Below are positions 1 to 11,037 of a stretch of DNA of 64,000 nucleotides, one piece after another. Under the pieces are notes generated by a model. That model was not told the DNA's origin and did no database searches. It was given only the letters and a program-made list of their open reading frames with translations. Every line of letters begins with the position of its first letter. Position 1 is the stretch's first letter. This stretch comes from Daucus carota subsp. sativus (taxonomy: Eukaryota > Streptophyta > Magnoliopsida > Apiales > Apiaceae), in NCBI RefSeq assembly GCF_001625215.2, contig NC_030383.2, positions 9,622,779-9,686,778 on the forward strand. Reading direction: 5' to 3'. A program made the position numbers and the translations under genes.

Positions 1-491
1 ACGTTTAGTTTAGGGGTGATTTGTGCTTCTTTCTAGGTTTATTTTGTTCTTTCTTGCTTTTTGGATTGTTCTGTTTAACTGGTAATTATTGTATGCATTA
101 TTTGTCTTGGGTCAGTCTTTGACAGGATTTAGAGGGATTAGCATCATAGCATGCCCTTTGATTGTCTTATTGTGCTCATCACTGCCCTACTTGATCGATC
201 AAATTTTAGTTTGTATACCAAATCGAATGTATTAAAAGGTTATGTCAACTCTTTTTTTTATTTATCATCCATAGTTATTTTAAGTGTTTCTACTTTCTAC
301 TAGAGATATTATATTTTCATTCAATTTTTAAGTGATGACACTTTTTGTATGTGAATGTGTACATATTCATATAAAAGTATAAATTCATGTTATGGGCAAA
401 AATTGACAAACTCAGTAACTCACAATAGGCTCGATATGTGCTCAGTTGGGCTTCATAACTAGGGAGTGCGTTAGAGAGCACTTCTTTTATA

Positions 492-713
492 CTCCCTTAA
501 TCTAAAAACAAACAATGAATTTGACTTTTTCACATATTTCAATGTACTCGAAAGCAATACTTATAAAAATTATTTTCAAATTTTCTTGTTGATATGAATC
601 CTATATTTTTATATAAAATAAAAATTTTAAAAATATTATTTATAAGTAAGTACCTCTACCAATCACGCTGTAAAAAGCAGTTGCTCATTTCTTTTTGAGA
701 TGGAGGGAGAGAG
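492..713. mobile_element. Stowaway-like MITE
   Basis: A short element flanked by TA on both sides (490-491 and 714-715). The left end reads CTCCCTTAATCTAAA and the right end reads GAGATGGAGGGAGAGAG, which are degenerate inverted versions of the CTCCCTCCGTC Stowaway terminus. It has no coding capacity. The ends are diverged, so it is probably an old copy of a Tc1/mariner-derived MITE. Confidence 0.6.
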
Positions 714-3629
714 TATTGTAAAAAGCGTCTTATACGTAGTAGTAAGGGCGCCCCTCATTTGAAAATCGAAAATGATTAGAACTCGGGAACGCAATTCCCG
801 GTTTTATGTGACTGAGCGTATAATTTTATTTATTGAATGTAATTTACAGTTATATTACAATTATATGTTCTTCTTGTGTATGCATTAATAAAAAAATTTA
901 AATTAATGATGTAACAAATATTTATCTAGAATCTAGAATCGAAGAAAGTATATTATATTTAAATTTATTGTTAGTGAGTTGGAGAGCAGCCGGCAGGTGA
1001 GATTGTTGATCAAATACTATATATGATAGTGATTGTCGGCATGCTGGGCCAAGTCAAGCTTTATAATTAATATAACTCATATATATCCGTCTTAAATATA
1101 AACTAATAAAGACTACATAATGTGAAGTAACACATCCATATAGGTATATATTGGGTAATAATAATATACATGTACAAATAATAAATATTTTATATATTTG
1201 AGTATTTTGAAATTTTTTTAGTACACCCTTTCTAAGATTACTAGTTCAACATTTGGAATTTATTTTATTTCAAAAAAAAATATTACTAGTTCAAAATAGC
1301 TGCAGAGTAAAATACGGATAGCGAATTAACAAATTGTAGTTACTTCCTTGCAGTTGAGATAAAACAAATGCAGAGTTGGTAAAGTGCATATTTTTGTTGG
1401 TGAATTTTGGTGGTGCATCAGTTTCTGCCACCTGCTCAAAATGATCACACATTATCCTCCATCTATATTAATTCCCCTAAAATTAATATTTTTCTTGATT
1501 TTAAACAAATGTGTAATAAAATTAATTTATATTTTTTATAATCAAAACATATGATACAAGTAAAAGTCAAACGAAAAGTAACAAAATACGTATGAGTTAT
1601 GAGCGGAAGAAAAATATATTTGAACTTTTTATAATCGACCACGGTAGAAGAAAGATGGGAATGAAAACCCGTAATGAATAATTATTTTTTTTGACGGATA
1701 TCTGTAATGAATACTCGATAAGGTAAAAAGGAAAACCGTTTAATGACAGTTTAATCCGTTTAATAGTCTATTATTCTGTTTAATTTTCAAAAACACTTAA
1801 TCATCAGTTTAGCACAAAATCGATACGTTTTACATCTCGATTCCTGGACGACCGCTTTAAGGGCCGCTTAATGCGTTTTTTAGAACATTGTTCATGAGTA
1901 GAAGTATTTTTTTCCTTTTTCTCCTTTTTTGTCTTTCAAGCCTACCTCTTGGTAATTTACGAGAAAATAAAAGAAATCTATTGGTTTCTAACTTAAAAAA
2001 TGAAGTATTGTCCCTAACTGAAAAATTGTATTTGCTTAATTCAAAATTAAAGAAGTATAAATTTATTTTCTTTATTTCATCAAAGTTGGGGCACATACTA
2101 ATCATCCCCTATTACCTAAAATATTAACAGTCCCGACTAAGACCTGGGGATGGATTTTGTGGACTGTTAGAAGTCGGGACTAAGACCTAAGTATAAATTG
2201 GGCCTAAGCGTATCTTCATTGTATCTTGTTCGGCCTTGGTCAATTGGGACAAATGTCAAATGCGCACGTGGACCGTGGTTTTCTTCCTATATCCCAAATT
2301 TAAAAGGTTATAAATATATCGAAATTAATCAATTCGCGTGTTCAGGTTAAATATATGTTTAAAATTTTAATATATATAGAATAAGGAGGTATAGTGTTCG
2401 ATTAATTATCATGTAACAATGGATATGATTTGAGAGTTTGAGTGGAAATTTTATTTTTGTGACAAAAACCAAAATAAATTATATATATTATTTTTGAATG
2501 TCTCTTACATTTTTTTGGAATGAAATTTTTATAGATTGTTTTTTCAGAAATAAAGATTTTATCGCCTAAATATTTGGATGAATCTGTTTGTCATGGTATT
2601 CGTAATCTCAATCAGGATTCATTAGATGATAAGCAGATGAAATAAATCCTCATATTCCCTATTTTGGTTTGATAGGAAAAAAATTTGTCGACTATTTGAG
2701 TTATGAGTTGCAAATCCGGCAAAAAGGCATGATATAAACTTTTTGTACGAACTCATTTTTATTCTCGTGGCAATTTCAAAAAAAAAAAAAGTAACACTTT
2801 TGTAGCATTTAATTAGAAATTGATCAGATACAATTTGTTATAAAAATTGGTTTAGCCGACATTGTTGATTAAACTTTAGGAAGTAAGCGTACAAATTTTA
2901 TAACTCAAAACAGGGAAGTTGAATATAACAAAAATTCCCAACTAAATTATAATAATATTACAGGGACTACTAAAATCTCAACTAAATTTGACACCGAGAG
3001 AATGAGAACTAGGAGGGACTGCTTATTGCAATCTATTTATAAGCAATGTTAAATTAATTGCATATTGATGTCATTGACAAAAATGACATTTATAACACTA
3101 TCATCATTTTAACGACTGATATTGCAAGCGACTACCCTTCAAACTCTCTCAAAGATATTCTCATTTAAAACCGTACCAAAGTCAATCAGATAGGCCATAT
3201 GAAACTAAATACAGGATGCACGGGCCGGTCGGATTATGGTATTACTGAACATCAGGCCGTTCGAAATGCACAGGAACAAATGTTACTGATAATGGAAACG
3301 TTGAGTTACGAAAAGAATGCTCTACCTACCTCCCTATCAGTGTCGTTCTAAACCATCCGAGTTGGATCAGTCGATCATAGTAGTGATCAACGCGGATTTA
3401 CTATTTTTGTTTATTATGACATTTATTTGTTTAATTTTTGAATCCAGTTAATTCAAGAAAGTGTGCCTTGACGGTTTTTATCCAGTTTGATATCTCTCTG
3501 TTCAGATCATTATCGCCCATCATTGATAAACAGAATTGTTCAGGTAAGTCCTATGTGAAAAAGACCATGAGCTAAGTTATTATATTATTATCATATCACA
3601 CACAATTTTAATTTTTGTGCATTAAGTCA

Positions 3630-3735
3630 GGGGTCTTCACGAAAACAGCCTCTCTACTTTAAGACTCTTTACATTAAAAGTAGGGGTATGGTCCGCGTAC
3701 ATCTTACCATCCTCAGATCTGGTCTAAGCAAGATA
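3630..3735 (+). repeat. SINE-like plant repeat
   Basis: The segment contains GAAAACAGCCTCTCTAC (3641-3657) and GGTATGGTCCGCGTAC (3685-3700), followed by ATCTTACCATCCTCAGA. From memory this combination is a very common dispersed short repeat of plant genomes, usually treated as a SINE. I cannot see a tail or a target duplication, so the limits are approximate. Confidence 0.5.
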
Positions 3736-3792
3736 TACCGAATATGTTTGGTTTGGTTTGATTTGTAATATCAGCGGAGACAATTATTATTA

Positions 3793-3820
3793 CTAGTTTA
3801 TAACCCGTGCCAAGCACGGG
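3793..3820 (-). mobile_element. Helitron-type 3' terminus
   Basis: On the minus strand a GC-rich hairpin (CCCGTGC stem at 3804-3810 paired with GCACGGG at 3814-3820, 3-nt loop) is followed after seven bases by CTAG (3793-3796) and then T. This is the textbook Helitron 3' end: a hairpin a few bases before CTRR, inserted next to T. The element would extend to higher coordinates. I could not identify its 5' TC end; a TCTACTTT-like string on the minus strand near 4477-4484 is only a weak candidate. Confidence 0.45.
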
Positions 3821-3961
3821 ATTATATGAATTTTTTAAGTTTATTATATATTAGATAACTAAAAAGACGATTTGAGAAAAAAAGACGATTTGAGAAAAAA
3901 ACCCACCACTTGAGTCACTAAAAAGACGATTTGAGAAAATGTACACGAGACTACAATTAGA

Positions 3962-4035
3962 TAACTCAAGTGGTGGGTTTATCCTCTGATGTCCCGGGAG
4001 ACCCCAGGTTCGACTCTGGCTCATCCGAAAAGTAT
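3962..4035 (+). repeat. tRNA-derived SINE head
   Basis: An A-box-like stretch TAACTCAAGTGGT (3962-3974) and a good B box GGTTCGACTCT (4008-4018) sit at roughly tRNA spacing, which is the head of a tRNA-derived SINE with an internal pol III promoter. The cloverleaf is not complete, so this is not a functional tRNA gene. Upstream, three copies of a short AAGACGATTTGAGAAAA unit lie at about 3862-3938, and CCCACCACTTGAGT (3901-3914) is an inverted copy of the A-box region. The 3' limit is unclear. Confidence 0.5.
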
Positions 4036-5007
4036 TAGAACAGATAAATTTTAGTCTGCATTGTCAAATAATATAATAAAATAAAGTTTAGTCTTTATTT
4101 CGTACTTTTAGTGACGATTTTTTGCTTTAAATATTTTGCTCAGTTATTCAATTAGTTAATTAGCAAACTTAAGCATATTATTTTTTTGATATTATTGTAT
4201 TATAAAAATTCTTTTTATAGATACAAACTATTAAATTAAAATATACTTGATTCTGTTTTTAACGAAATATGATTGATTTTAATGAAAAAGTGTTTCAAGG
4301 ATGCAAACTAAAACGAAATATAAAGTTAGGGGTGCAAACTGATGTAAACTATTTTTAACATCAAAGTTAACGGAAAATTTAACGTAATGGGGCAAACTGC
4401 TAACGGATTAGAAGTTTGGAGGGCGAACTGACACGTTTAGAAGTCTATGTACCAAAGTGTTTTTCGAGCAAAGTAGAGGGTTGCAAAGTGCAGTAAACTC
4501 TTATTATTATTATGAAGATGCAAGAGAGAGGAATGGGCTAGACTGAAATAGGCCCGAGCAACAAACAATTGCGTAGTCAATATTAACTTTACCATCTAAC
4601 TAAACAAATCCGCACGTCACAAGTTATCAAGCTTTCGACACAGTAAATAACTGAGTTTGTGCAGACGCAACGGTCGGTACATTTAGAGGAATCATGTAAT
4701 TCTAATGCGGCAGACAGTGTCATTATTACATGCTTAAGAATTGTATTCGCTCGAATCAATCGGATAAGGGAGACAACATATTCTTACTTCACCTGCACTT
4801 GTATGGCCGTGAAAACCTTCGAGAGGAGTTTCGAGATGACAAATCTAAATATTCACGCACTCATGTCTCTAGTGAGTCGTTAACAGAAATTTAGATACTC
4901 GCACACTCACGTCTAGTAATTGACGAATTGATATCGAGCAGAGATGTGGCCCCTTAATCACGAGAAGGGAAGAATTCAAATGATCACGCACACACCAAAA
5001 ATAAATA

Positions 5008-5310
5008 CTCCTTCCGTCTCAATTTATAGGTCCAGTTTGGAAAAAAAATTTGTCTCAAAATACTTGTCCTTCTCTTCTTTCAATACAAATTAATCTACAT
5101 ATTAATTGTGACTTTTTTGAAACTCAACATTATTCCCATTTCTCAATGCACTAAACTCCTATATTTATTGTGATTTTTTTGAAACTCAACAATATTCTCG
5201 CCTATCAACGCGCTAATTAATGATACATAAGATAAGATTCTATCTAACCAATTTTTTTCTTAAGATGCGTGTTTATTCCAAAATGGACCTATAAATTGAG
5301 ACGGAGGGAG
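5008..5310. mobile_element. Stowaway MITE
   Basis: Inverted ends CTCCTTCCGTCTCAATTTAT and ATAAATTGAGACGGAGGGAG lie between TA dinucleotides at 5006-5007 and 5311-5312. Length is 303 bp with no coding capacity. This is the classic Tc1/mariner-derived Stowaway structure. The right end is only about 23 bp upstream of the TATA box of the transporter gene that follows, so the element forms part of that promoter. Confidence 0.85.
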
Positions 5311-5333
5311 TAAACAACAGGCAGTTGGGGTTC

Positions 5334-5341
5334 TATATATA
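5334..5341 (+). promoter_or_regulatory. TATA box of the first transporter gene
   Basis: TATATATA followed by G lies 84 bp upstream of the ATG at 5418, with an A-rich leader in between. Position and sequence fit a plant core promoter with a short 5' UTR of roughly 50 bases. Confidence 0.65.
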
Positions 5342-5417
5342 GCTACCCCTGCATTACAATTTACTTGTAACAACATTAGCAAAAGAAGCTAATTAATTTT
5401 TACAAGTAAAATCTCTT

Positions 5418-6953
5418 ATGGATGATAATGATAATACAGCTCCACTAGTTGAGAAGGTGGAGCAGTACTCATCACTAGAAGAGATAATCGAGGAATGTGT
5501 AGGCGATTTCGGGTGGATTCAGTTTCTGCAAGTTGTTCTTGTATCTCTAGTCTGGATGTTTGATTCGCAACAGACATTTATCAGTATCTTCACTGATGCA
5601 GAGCCATCATGGCACTGTCTTCCAGGCTATTCGTGCGCCTCAAACACTTGTTTTCTTCCAGAGAGTTCGTGGTCTTGGGATATGCCTCGACGTGCATCTG
5701 TTGTCTCAGAGTGGTCTCTGGAGTGTGCTAGCTCACTCGTCACAGGCCTCCCCACTTCGTCGTTCTACTTGGGGACTCTTGTAGGCGGATTTCTTTTGGT
5801 ATCGTTGGCTGATTCATCGTTTGGTAGAAAAAACACCATGGTTTTGTCATGCATAGTCATGTCAATTTCTGGATTACTCTCTGCTCTCTCCACCAATATA
5901 TGGATGTACTCTGTCTTGAGGTTTGTTTCGGGTTTTGGCAAGGCCATGATGGGGACTTGCTCACTTGTGCTATCTTCGGAGCTTGTTGGAAGAAAGTGGA
6001 GAGGCCAGACAGGAACAATTGGCTTCTTCTTTTTCACACTAGGATTTCTATCTTTGCCAGGGATAGCATATATGAATAGAGGATCCTCATGGAGAGTGAT
6101 GTATTTATGGACTTGCACTCCAGGCCTGGTCTACTGTTTGCTAGTATATCTCTTCGTCCATGAGTCTCCTAGGTGGCTCTTTATTCATGGGCGGAAGGAA
6201 GAATTTCTGAGAACCCTTAGACTTATTGGTCCTAAGAAGAAAGGTGATGTCTTAACCTTAGCTAGCATTTCCAGTATTTCAATCACGAAAAACTCTGAGA
6301 CGATGAATATGTACTCCTCTCTAAAACTTTTGTTTGAGAGAAAATGGGCGATAAGGAGATTAATGGCTGCTATGGTAGTTGGATTTGGAGTTGGAATAGT
6401 ATACTATGGCCTGCCATTAGGCGTTGGAAACTTGAATTTCAGCATGTATTTGAGCACAGTTCTTAATGCATTGTCGGAATTCCCAGCTACACTGATAACT
6501 TATTTCATCATAGGAAAAGCAAAAAGGAGAAAGGCGGTTTTAATTTTAACCACACTGTGTTCGATCAGCAGCTTGATTTGTGTGATCACGGGTTCAGGCA
6601 AGTGGAAAGGAGTTCAAATTGCGATGGAATTAGTGTCTTTCTTCAGTGCATGTACAGCATTCGACGTGCTACTGATCTACACACTAGAGTTGTTTCCGAC
6701 TTGCATTAGGAACTCGGGTGTAACGATTGTGAGGCAAGTGATCGTTGCTGGTGGTGCGGCGAGTCCTGTATTGGTGGGGAGAGGAAAGGGCTTGGTTTCT
6801 TATTTGGTGTTCGGATTGGCGATTGGGATTTGTGGGGTGTTTGTAATGTGGTTGCCAGAGACTAGAGGTGAGATAAGTTGTGACACACTGGATGAAGAGG
6901 AAACAAAGGAATCCAGGAGAGCATCCAGAGTGCCTGATAATGTTTTGGCCTGA
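5418..6953 (+). CDS. Organic cation/carnitine transporter, major facilitator family
   Basis: An intronless 511-residue protein, the usual length for plant OCT-type transporters, which move organic cations or carnitine across a membrane and have 12 transmembrane helices. The family pattern is clear: an N-terminal cytosolic stretch, a first helix, a Cys-containing extracellular loop (residues about 60-100), the FGRKNT loop after helix 2, the SSWRVMYLW region, ESPRWLF in the central loop, ELFPTCIRNS near helix 10 and LPETRGE near the C-terminus. It is closest to the Arabidopsis OCT2/3/4 group as I recall it; which member is not decidable by eye. The start is the first ATG after the TATA box at 5334. 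Compared with the tandem copy at 9459-11037 it lacks two residues (Ala-Ile) in the loop near residue 453. Substrate and membrane location are inference. Confidence 0.92.
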   Translation: MDDNDNTAPLVEKVEQYSSLEEIIEECVGDFGWIQFLQVVLVSLVWMFDSQQTFISIFTDAEPSWHCLPGYSCASNTCFLPESSWSWDMPRRASVVSEWSLECASSLVTGLPTSSFYLGTLVGGFLLVSLADSSFGRKNTMVLSCIVMSISGLLSALSTNIWMYSVLRFVSGFGKAMMGTCSLVLSSELVGRKWRGQTGTIGFFFFTLGFLSLPGIAYMNRGSSWRVMYLWTCTPGLVYCLLVYLFVHESPRWLFIHGRKEEFLRTLRLIGPKKKGDVLTLASISSISITKNSETMNMYSSLKLLFERKWAIRRLMAAMVVGFGVGIVYYGLPLGVGNLNFSMYLSTVLNALSEFPATLITYFIIGKAKRRKAVLILTTLCSISSLICVITGSGKWKGVQIAMELVSFFSACTAFDVLLIYTLELFPTCIRNSGVTIVRQVIVAGGAASPVLVGRGKGLVSYLVFGLAIGICGVFVMWLPETRGEISCDTLDEEETKESRRASRVPDNVLA

Positions 6954-7902
6954 GGAAATCACCTTTATTGTTTAGTTTGATTGCTTTGGAAAACTAACGG
7001 AGATGCTACGAAGAAAATGCCTCCAAAGAAAATATTGTAAGAAGATGCTGAGAGTGATACAGATGCAAGTGTTTGCTAAAAAAAATGCAAGTGAAGATTT
7101 TAATTAGTGTAATTATATAAACATAATAACTAATCTATTTATTCATGATCAATTAGAATAAGGTGTCCTTTAAAAAGTGTGAACACCAATTTAGGATGGA
7201 CAAAATGTCTACTTCCTTTCATCATCTCCTTTCTTTATTTTTTTTATTTATTATGTAACACATTTCAAAATAAAAATAAAATATAATTTTATAACTTATT
7301 TTCAAATTTTGTGTAGACTCCTGAAGACAAGACAGAAGAAAGACTAGTTGATAAACCACACCTTAGATGTGGACTTATCTCAAAAACTCTCAAACTATGC
7401 GTGAGTTGATCTCTATAATACTACGGCTACACACATTTAAGGGATATCTAGAGTTGAGAAGGCACATTAAGAGATATCTAGAGTTGAGAGTAAGAGAGCA
7501 ATCAAGAATTACTTTGACCCTAACCACCTTGAACACATTTAACCATCACATCTCGACTAATTTTTGTCAAATCACCGATTCACCATCACGATAACCTTTG
7601 TTCTGGTAACCAACCTCATGTTTATTGATTATCAAGTTCTCTCATCAACAATTCTATAACCTAGTTTTTAGAACTTTTTTTCTCAATAAAAATTTCATAT
7701 TTGAATTATTATTAGAAAAAGAAAAATTTCAAAATAAATTATAAAATTATATTGTATAGGAGTATTAAAGTACCTGCCGAATAAGTGGAAAATAATATAA
7801 AAATGGGTGGGATTGACGGACTATTACAGTATCAATGAGATTTTAATTCGGATGAATTACTCAAAACTTACGAGATTAGAAAGGCAAGTCCAATATAACA
7901 TA
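6954..7902. other. 3' flank and intergenic
   Basis: The 3' UTR of the first transporter is expected in the first few hundred bases. A repeated ATATCTAGAGTTGAGA unit occurs twice near 7443 and 7472. No coding region is supported; a frame at 7367-7594 is low complexity and has no recognisable domain. Confidence 0.4.
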
Positions 7903-8139
7903 CTCCCTCCATCTCAAAATGAATGACGCTTTGACTTTTTGCATGTAGTTTAAAATCTTTTGACCATCTATTTATATTTATTATTTTTAAAATTTTATTT
8001 TTTAAAATAAAGTATATAGCCAAAATTTTAAAGTATAAATTTTTTTAAAAAGAAATGATGATTCTAGATGCTCGGTCAAAACACTTTGAAAATGTGTGTA
8101 AAAAATTAAAACGTCATACATTTTGAAACAGAGAGGGAG
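7903..8139. mobile_element. Stowaway MITE
   Basis: The left end CTCCCTCCATCTCAAAATGA and the right end CATTTTGAAACAGAGAGGGAG are inverted copies with a few mismatches, bounded by TA at 7901-7902 and 8140-8141. The element is 237 bp, AT-rich and non-coding. Confidence 0.8.
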
Positions 8140-8338
8140 TAGAGAACTAAAAATAAATAACATGAGTATTACTTTGAAGTAAGTGTGGCACATCCTTAAT
8201 GGCTCAATACCAGACGTCTGCCTTACTGCCTATGTGTGGATAGTCAATTTGAACCGAAATAATTACATTATCAGGTTGTTTTAATTGACTCATGATAGTG
8301 ACCGTATCTACAGATAATTCTTCATGGTAAATATTGTA

Positions 8339-8614
8339 TTCTCTCTGTCCTCTCATTTCTTTACGGTTACTATTTTGGATGTCCCTCACATTTCTTTACA
8401 TTATTATAAATAGTAAGTTTTTCTTATCATTACACCCACCATCTTCCCCCACTATATCATATTTAACAATAAAAACAACTATTACACCCACTACTTTCCT
8501 GCACTATCTCAAATCTATTATTAAATATTGATGGGTCCCACGACTTTACCCACTTTTCATATAATTTTATTCATTTTTCATACATTGTCAAACAATTGAG
8601 GGGGACGGAGGGAG
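8339..8614. mobile_element. Stowaway MITE
   Basis: The left end TTCTCTCTGTCCTCTCATTT is degenerate; the right end GAGGGGGACGGAGGGAG is well kept. TA flanks lie at 8337-8338 and 8615-8616. It sits about 840 bp upstream of the second transporter copy. Confidence 0.7.
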
Positions 8615-8836
8615 TAAGAGTTTTAGCAGTCAAGAACTCATGTATGCATTTAATTTAAGCTAGAAACAACATATGTCACTGTAATCCAAAGATTCCCCAC
8701 TTTAAAATGATCTCTATTGAATTTTCCTCCGGTGCTATAATATAATTTCGAACTTGTCAAATCTTAATCATGTCTGCATAAGACAAATATAAACACAGAT
8801 TCATGGCTCATCACTAACTCAGATCGAAATGAGATT

Positions 8837-9312
8837 ACGACGATGAATAAAAAAACATTTAAGGTGTAACAACTCTAAATTAGTTGAGTGTGTCTCCTTT
8901 TTTTCCTTTTTAAATCTTACAGTATTTGTGTAATTTTAAAAACTAGAAAGGCAAATTTCTTTTGATATTCGAATTTTCGACAACTCGTAAAAAACGATAT
9001 CTAATGTGCTGGGGAAGTTTGTGGTAAGCAGTCTCCATCGTTTACTAATACTCCCTCTGTTTTTTAATATTTGACGATGAATACAAAAGACATTTAAGGT
9101 GTAACAACTCTTCCAAGAAAAAGGCGCAACAACTCTAAATTAGTTGAGTATGTCTCCTTTTCTTCCTTTTTAAATCTTATTTGTGTAATTTTGAAAACCA
9201 AAAAGGCAAATTTCGTTTGATATTCGAATTTTCGACATTTCATAAAACAATAAAGAACGATATCCAATATGCTATGGAAGTTTGTAGTAAGCAATCTCCA
9301 TCGTTTACTAAT
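8837..9312. repeat. Tandem duplication upstream of the second transporter
   Basis: Two copies of a segment of about 215-240 bp lie side by side: 8837-9050 and about 9074-9312. Both begin ACGATGAATA, carry CATTTAAGGTGTAACAACTC, GATATTCGAATTTTCGACA and end CATCGTTTACTAATA. They differ by scattered substitutions and a few short insertions (for example the added TTCCAAGAAAAAGGCGCAAC in copy two). Between the copies lies a 23-bp piece (9051-9073) starting CTCCCTCTG, which looks like a lone Stowaway end. The second copy ends about 147 bp before the ATG at 9459. Confidence 0.8.
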
Positions 9313-9458
9313 AAATGTCAACCTACTACAATTTATTTCTCTGAGCACGTTATGATTTGGAAGTTGATAGGTATCCTACTTCTGCATAACACTGCCGTAG
9401 GCTACTGGCTACTACAAAATCTCCAATAAATTTGTTTCTGTAGATTGAAAATCAGGTC

Positions 9459-11037
9459 ATGGATGATAATAATAATATCAGTAGTCCACTGGTGACAGAG
9501 GGTTCCAGGAATGAACTTCAATCCTGCTTGGAAGATACAATCGAACAATACATTGGTGATTTCGGGTGGAGTCAGCTCTTCCAAGTTGTGATCGTCTCAT
9601 TTGTCTGGATTTTCGACTCCCAACAAGCATTCATCAGCATTTTCACTGATGCACAGCCTCAATGGCATTGTGTGTCAACACTCAATGGAAACGCAAACAC
9701 TTCGTGCAGCTCGGATATCTGCCTTCTTCCTGAGAGTTCATGGTCTTGGGATCTGCCTCTGCAGACATCTATTGTATCCGAGTGGTCTCTTCAGTGTGCA
9801 GGCTCAATGATCTCCGGGATGCCTGCTTCGGCTTTCTACATGGGTTCCTTTGCAGGGGGGTTTGTACTAGTAGGGCTAGCGGACTCTTCTTTTGGCCGCA
9901 AGAATACCATGCTCTTGTCATGCCTAGTGATGTCCTTGGCCGGGTTACTCTCCACAGTCTCCACCAATATTTGGGTCTACTCGATCTTTAGGTTTGTTTC
10001 AGGTTTTGGCAGGGCAAACATAAGGACTTGTTCGATTGTGCTCTCGTCAGAGCTGGTGGGCAAAAGGTGGAGGGGCCAAACCGGGACTGCGGGATTCTTT
10101 ATGTTCACTGCAGGCTTTCTTTCTCTGCCTCTGATTGCATATCTGAACAAAGAATCCTCATGGAGAGTGATCTACCTATGGACTTGTACTCCGGCAATCC
10201 TCTATTGTTTTCTAGTATATTTACTTGTTAAGGAATCTCCCAGGTGGCTTTTTGTGCAAGGACGGAAGGAAGATTTTGTCAGAACCCTGAAAAGTATAGC
10301 TCCTACAGACAAGGCCGACGATCTTACCTTGGCTAGCATTTCAAACATGTCATTTGAACAAAAACTAGAGACGACAGACGTCTACTATGCCATTAAGAAG
10401 TTTTTCGAGAGAAAATGGGCAATACGTCGACTCATGACAGTTATGATACTTGGCTTTGGTGTAGGCCTTGTATATTTTGGAAATTGGAATGCCATTAGGG
10501 GTTGGGAATTTAAACTTCAACATCTACCTAAGCACTGCACTTAATGCCGTGATGGAGCTTCCGGCTGCCATCATCACCTTCATCATCATAGGAAAAGCAA
10601 ACAGAAGAATTGCAGTACTAGGTTTCTCTATGTTATGCGCGATTTCTAGTTTGATGTGTGCACTGACAAGTTCAAGTAGATGGAAGGGAGTCCAAGTTGC
10701 GATGGAGCTACTGTCATTCTTCAGTGTATGTGCAGCGTTTGATGTGTTACTGATATACACACTAGAGTTGTTTCCAACTTGTATCCGGAACTCAGCAGTA
10801 ACAATTGTGAGACAAATGATGACTTTTGGGGGCGCAACGAGTCCATTGTTGGTTGCTATCGGGAGAGGAGAGGGTGCAATCACGTACTTGGTTTTTGGAT
10901 CTGTCGTCGGGCTCTGCGGGCTCTTTGTAGGGTGCCTACCAGAGACTAGAGGCGAGACACTTTGTGATACAATGGATGAAGAAGAAATAAAGGAAAACAG
11001 GAGAAAACATACAGCACTTGCTAATGAAGGTGTCTAG
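9459..11037 (+). pseudogene. Second organic cation/carnitine transporter copy, frameshifted
   Basis: A tandem paralogue of the gene at 5418, also intronless. The frame from the ATG at 9459 runs in register through 341 residues, including ESPRWLF and the FGRKNT loop, up to codon 10479-10481. A 7-bp insertion (AATTGGA, 10482-10488) then shifts the frame, which ends in a stop at 10544. The rest of the transporter, including ELFPTCIRNS and LPETRGE, continues in the other frame from 10489 to the stop at 11037. The insertion follows TTTTGGA and partly repeats it, so it looks like a small templated duplication or a transposon footprint. The two parts together would give about 523 residues. The truncated product would lack roughly the last third of the transporter. 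Apart from this lesion the frame is clean, so the break is recent or a sequencing or assembly error. Confidence 0.85.

Larger units (their letters stand above)
1..5007. other. Intergenic, repeat-rich, no supported gene
   Basis: No coding region is supported here. The longest frames (for example 1888-2127) are AT-rich, low-complexity and match no family I recognise. The stretch holds a Stowaway-like element (492-713), a possible hAT end at 1876-1890 (TTTTTTAGAACATTG, close to the right end of the element at 52166-52524), two imperfect copies of a GACTAAGACCT motif near 2133 and 2181, a SINE-like piece near 3630, a Helitron-type terminus at 3793 and a tRNA-like SINE head at 3962. The rest is AT-rich sequence with no structure I can name. 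Confidence 0.6.

Noticed and set aside
1857-2127. Two overlapping small frames of about 80 residues on opposite strands
   Set aside because: Low-complexity Leu/Phe/Lys/Asn composition in AT-rich DNA, no domain, no promoter or splice context.
3962-4035. Functional tRNA gene
   Set aside because: A and B boxes are present but the arms do not pair into a full cloverleaf; a SINE head explains it better.
10482-10488. Very short intron in the second transporter
   Set aside because: Seven bases cannot be spliced and there is no GT-AG pair; the intact paralogue is intronless.
10468-11037. A separate 189-residue membrane protein gene
   Set aside because: It is the C-terminal part of the frameshifted transporter copy and aligns with the same part of the intact gene.
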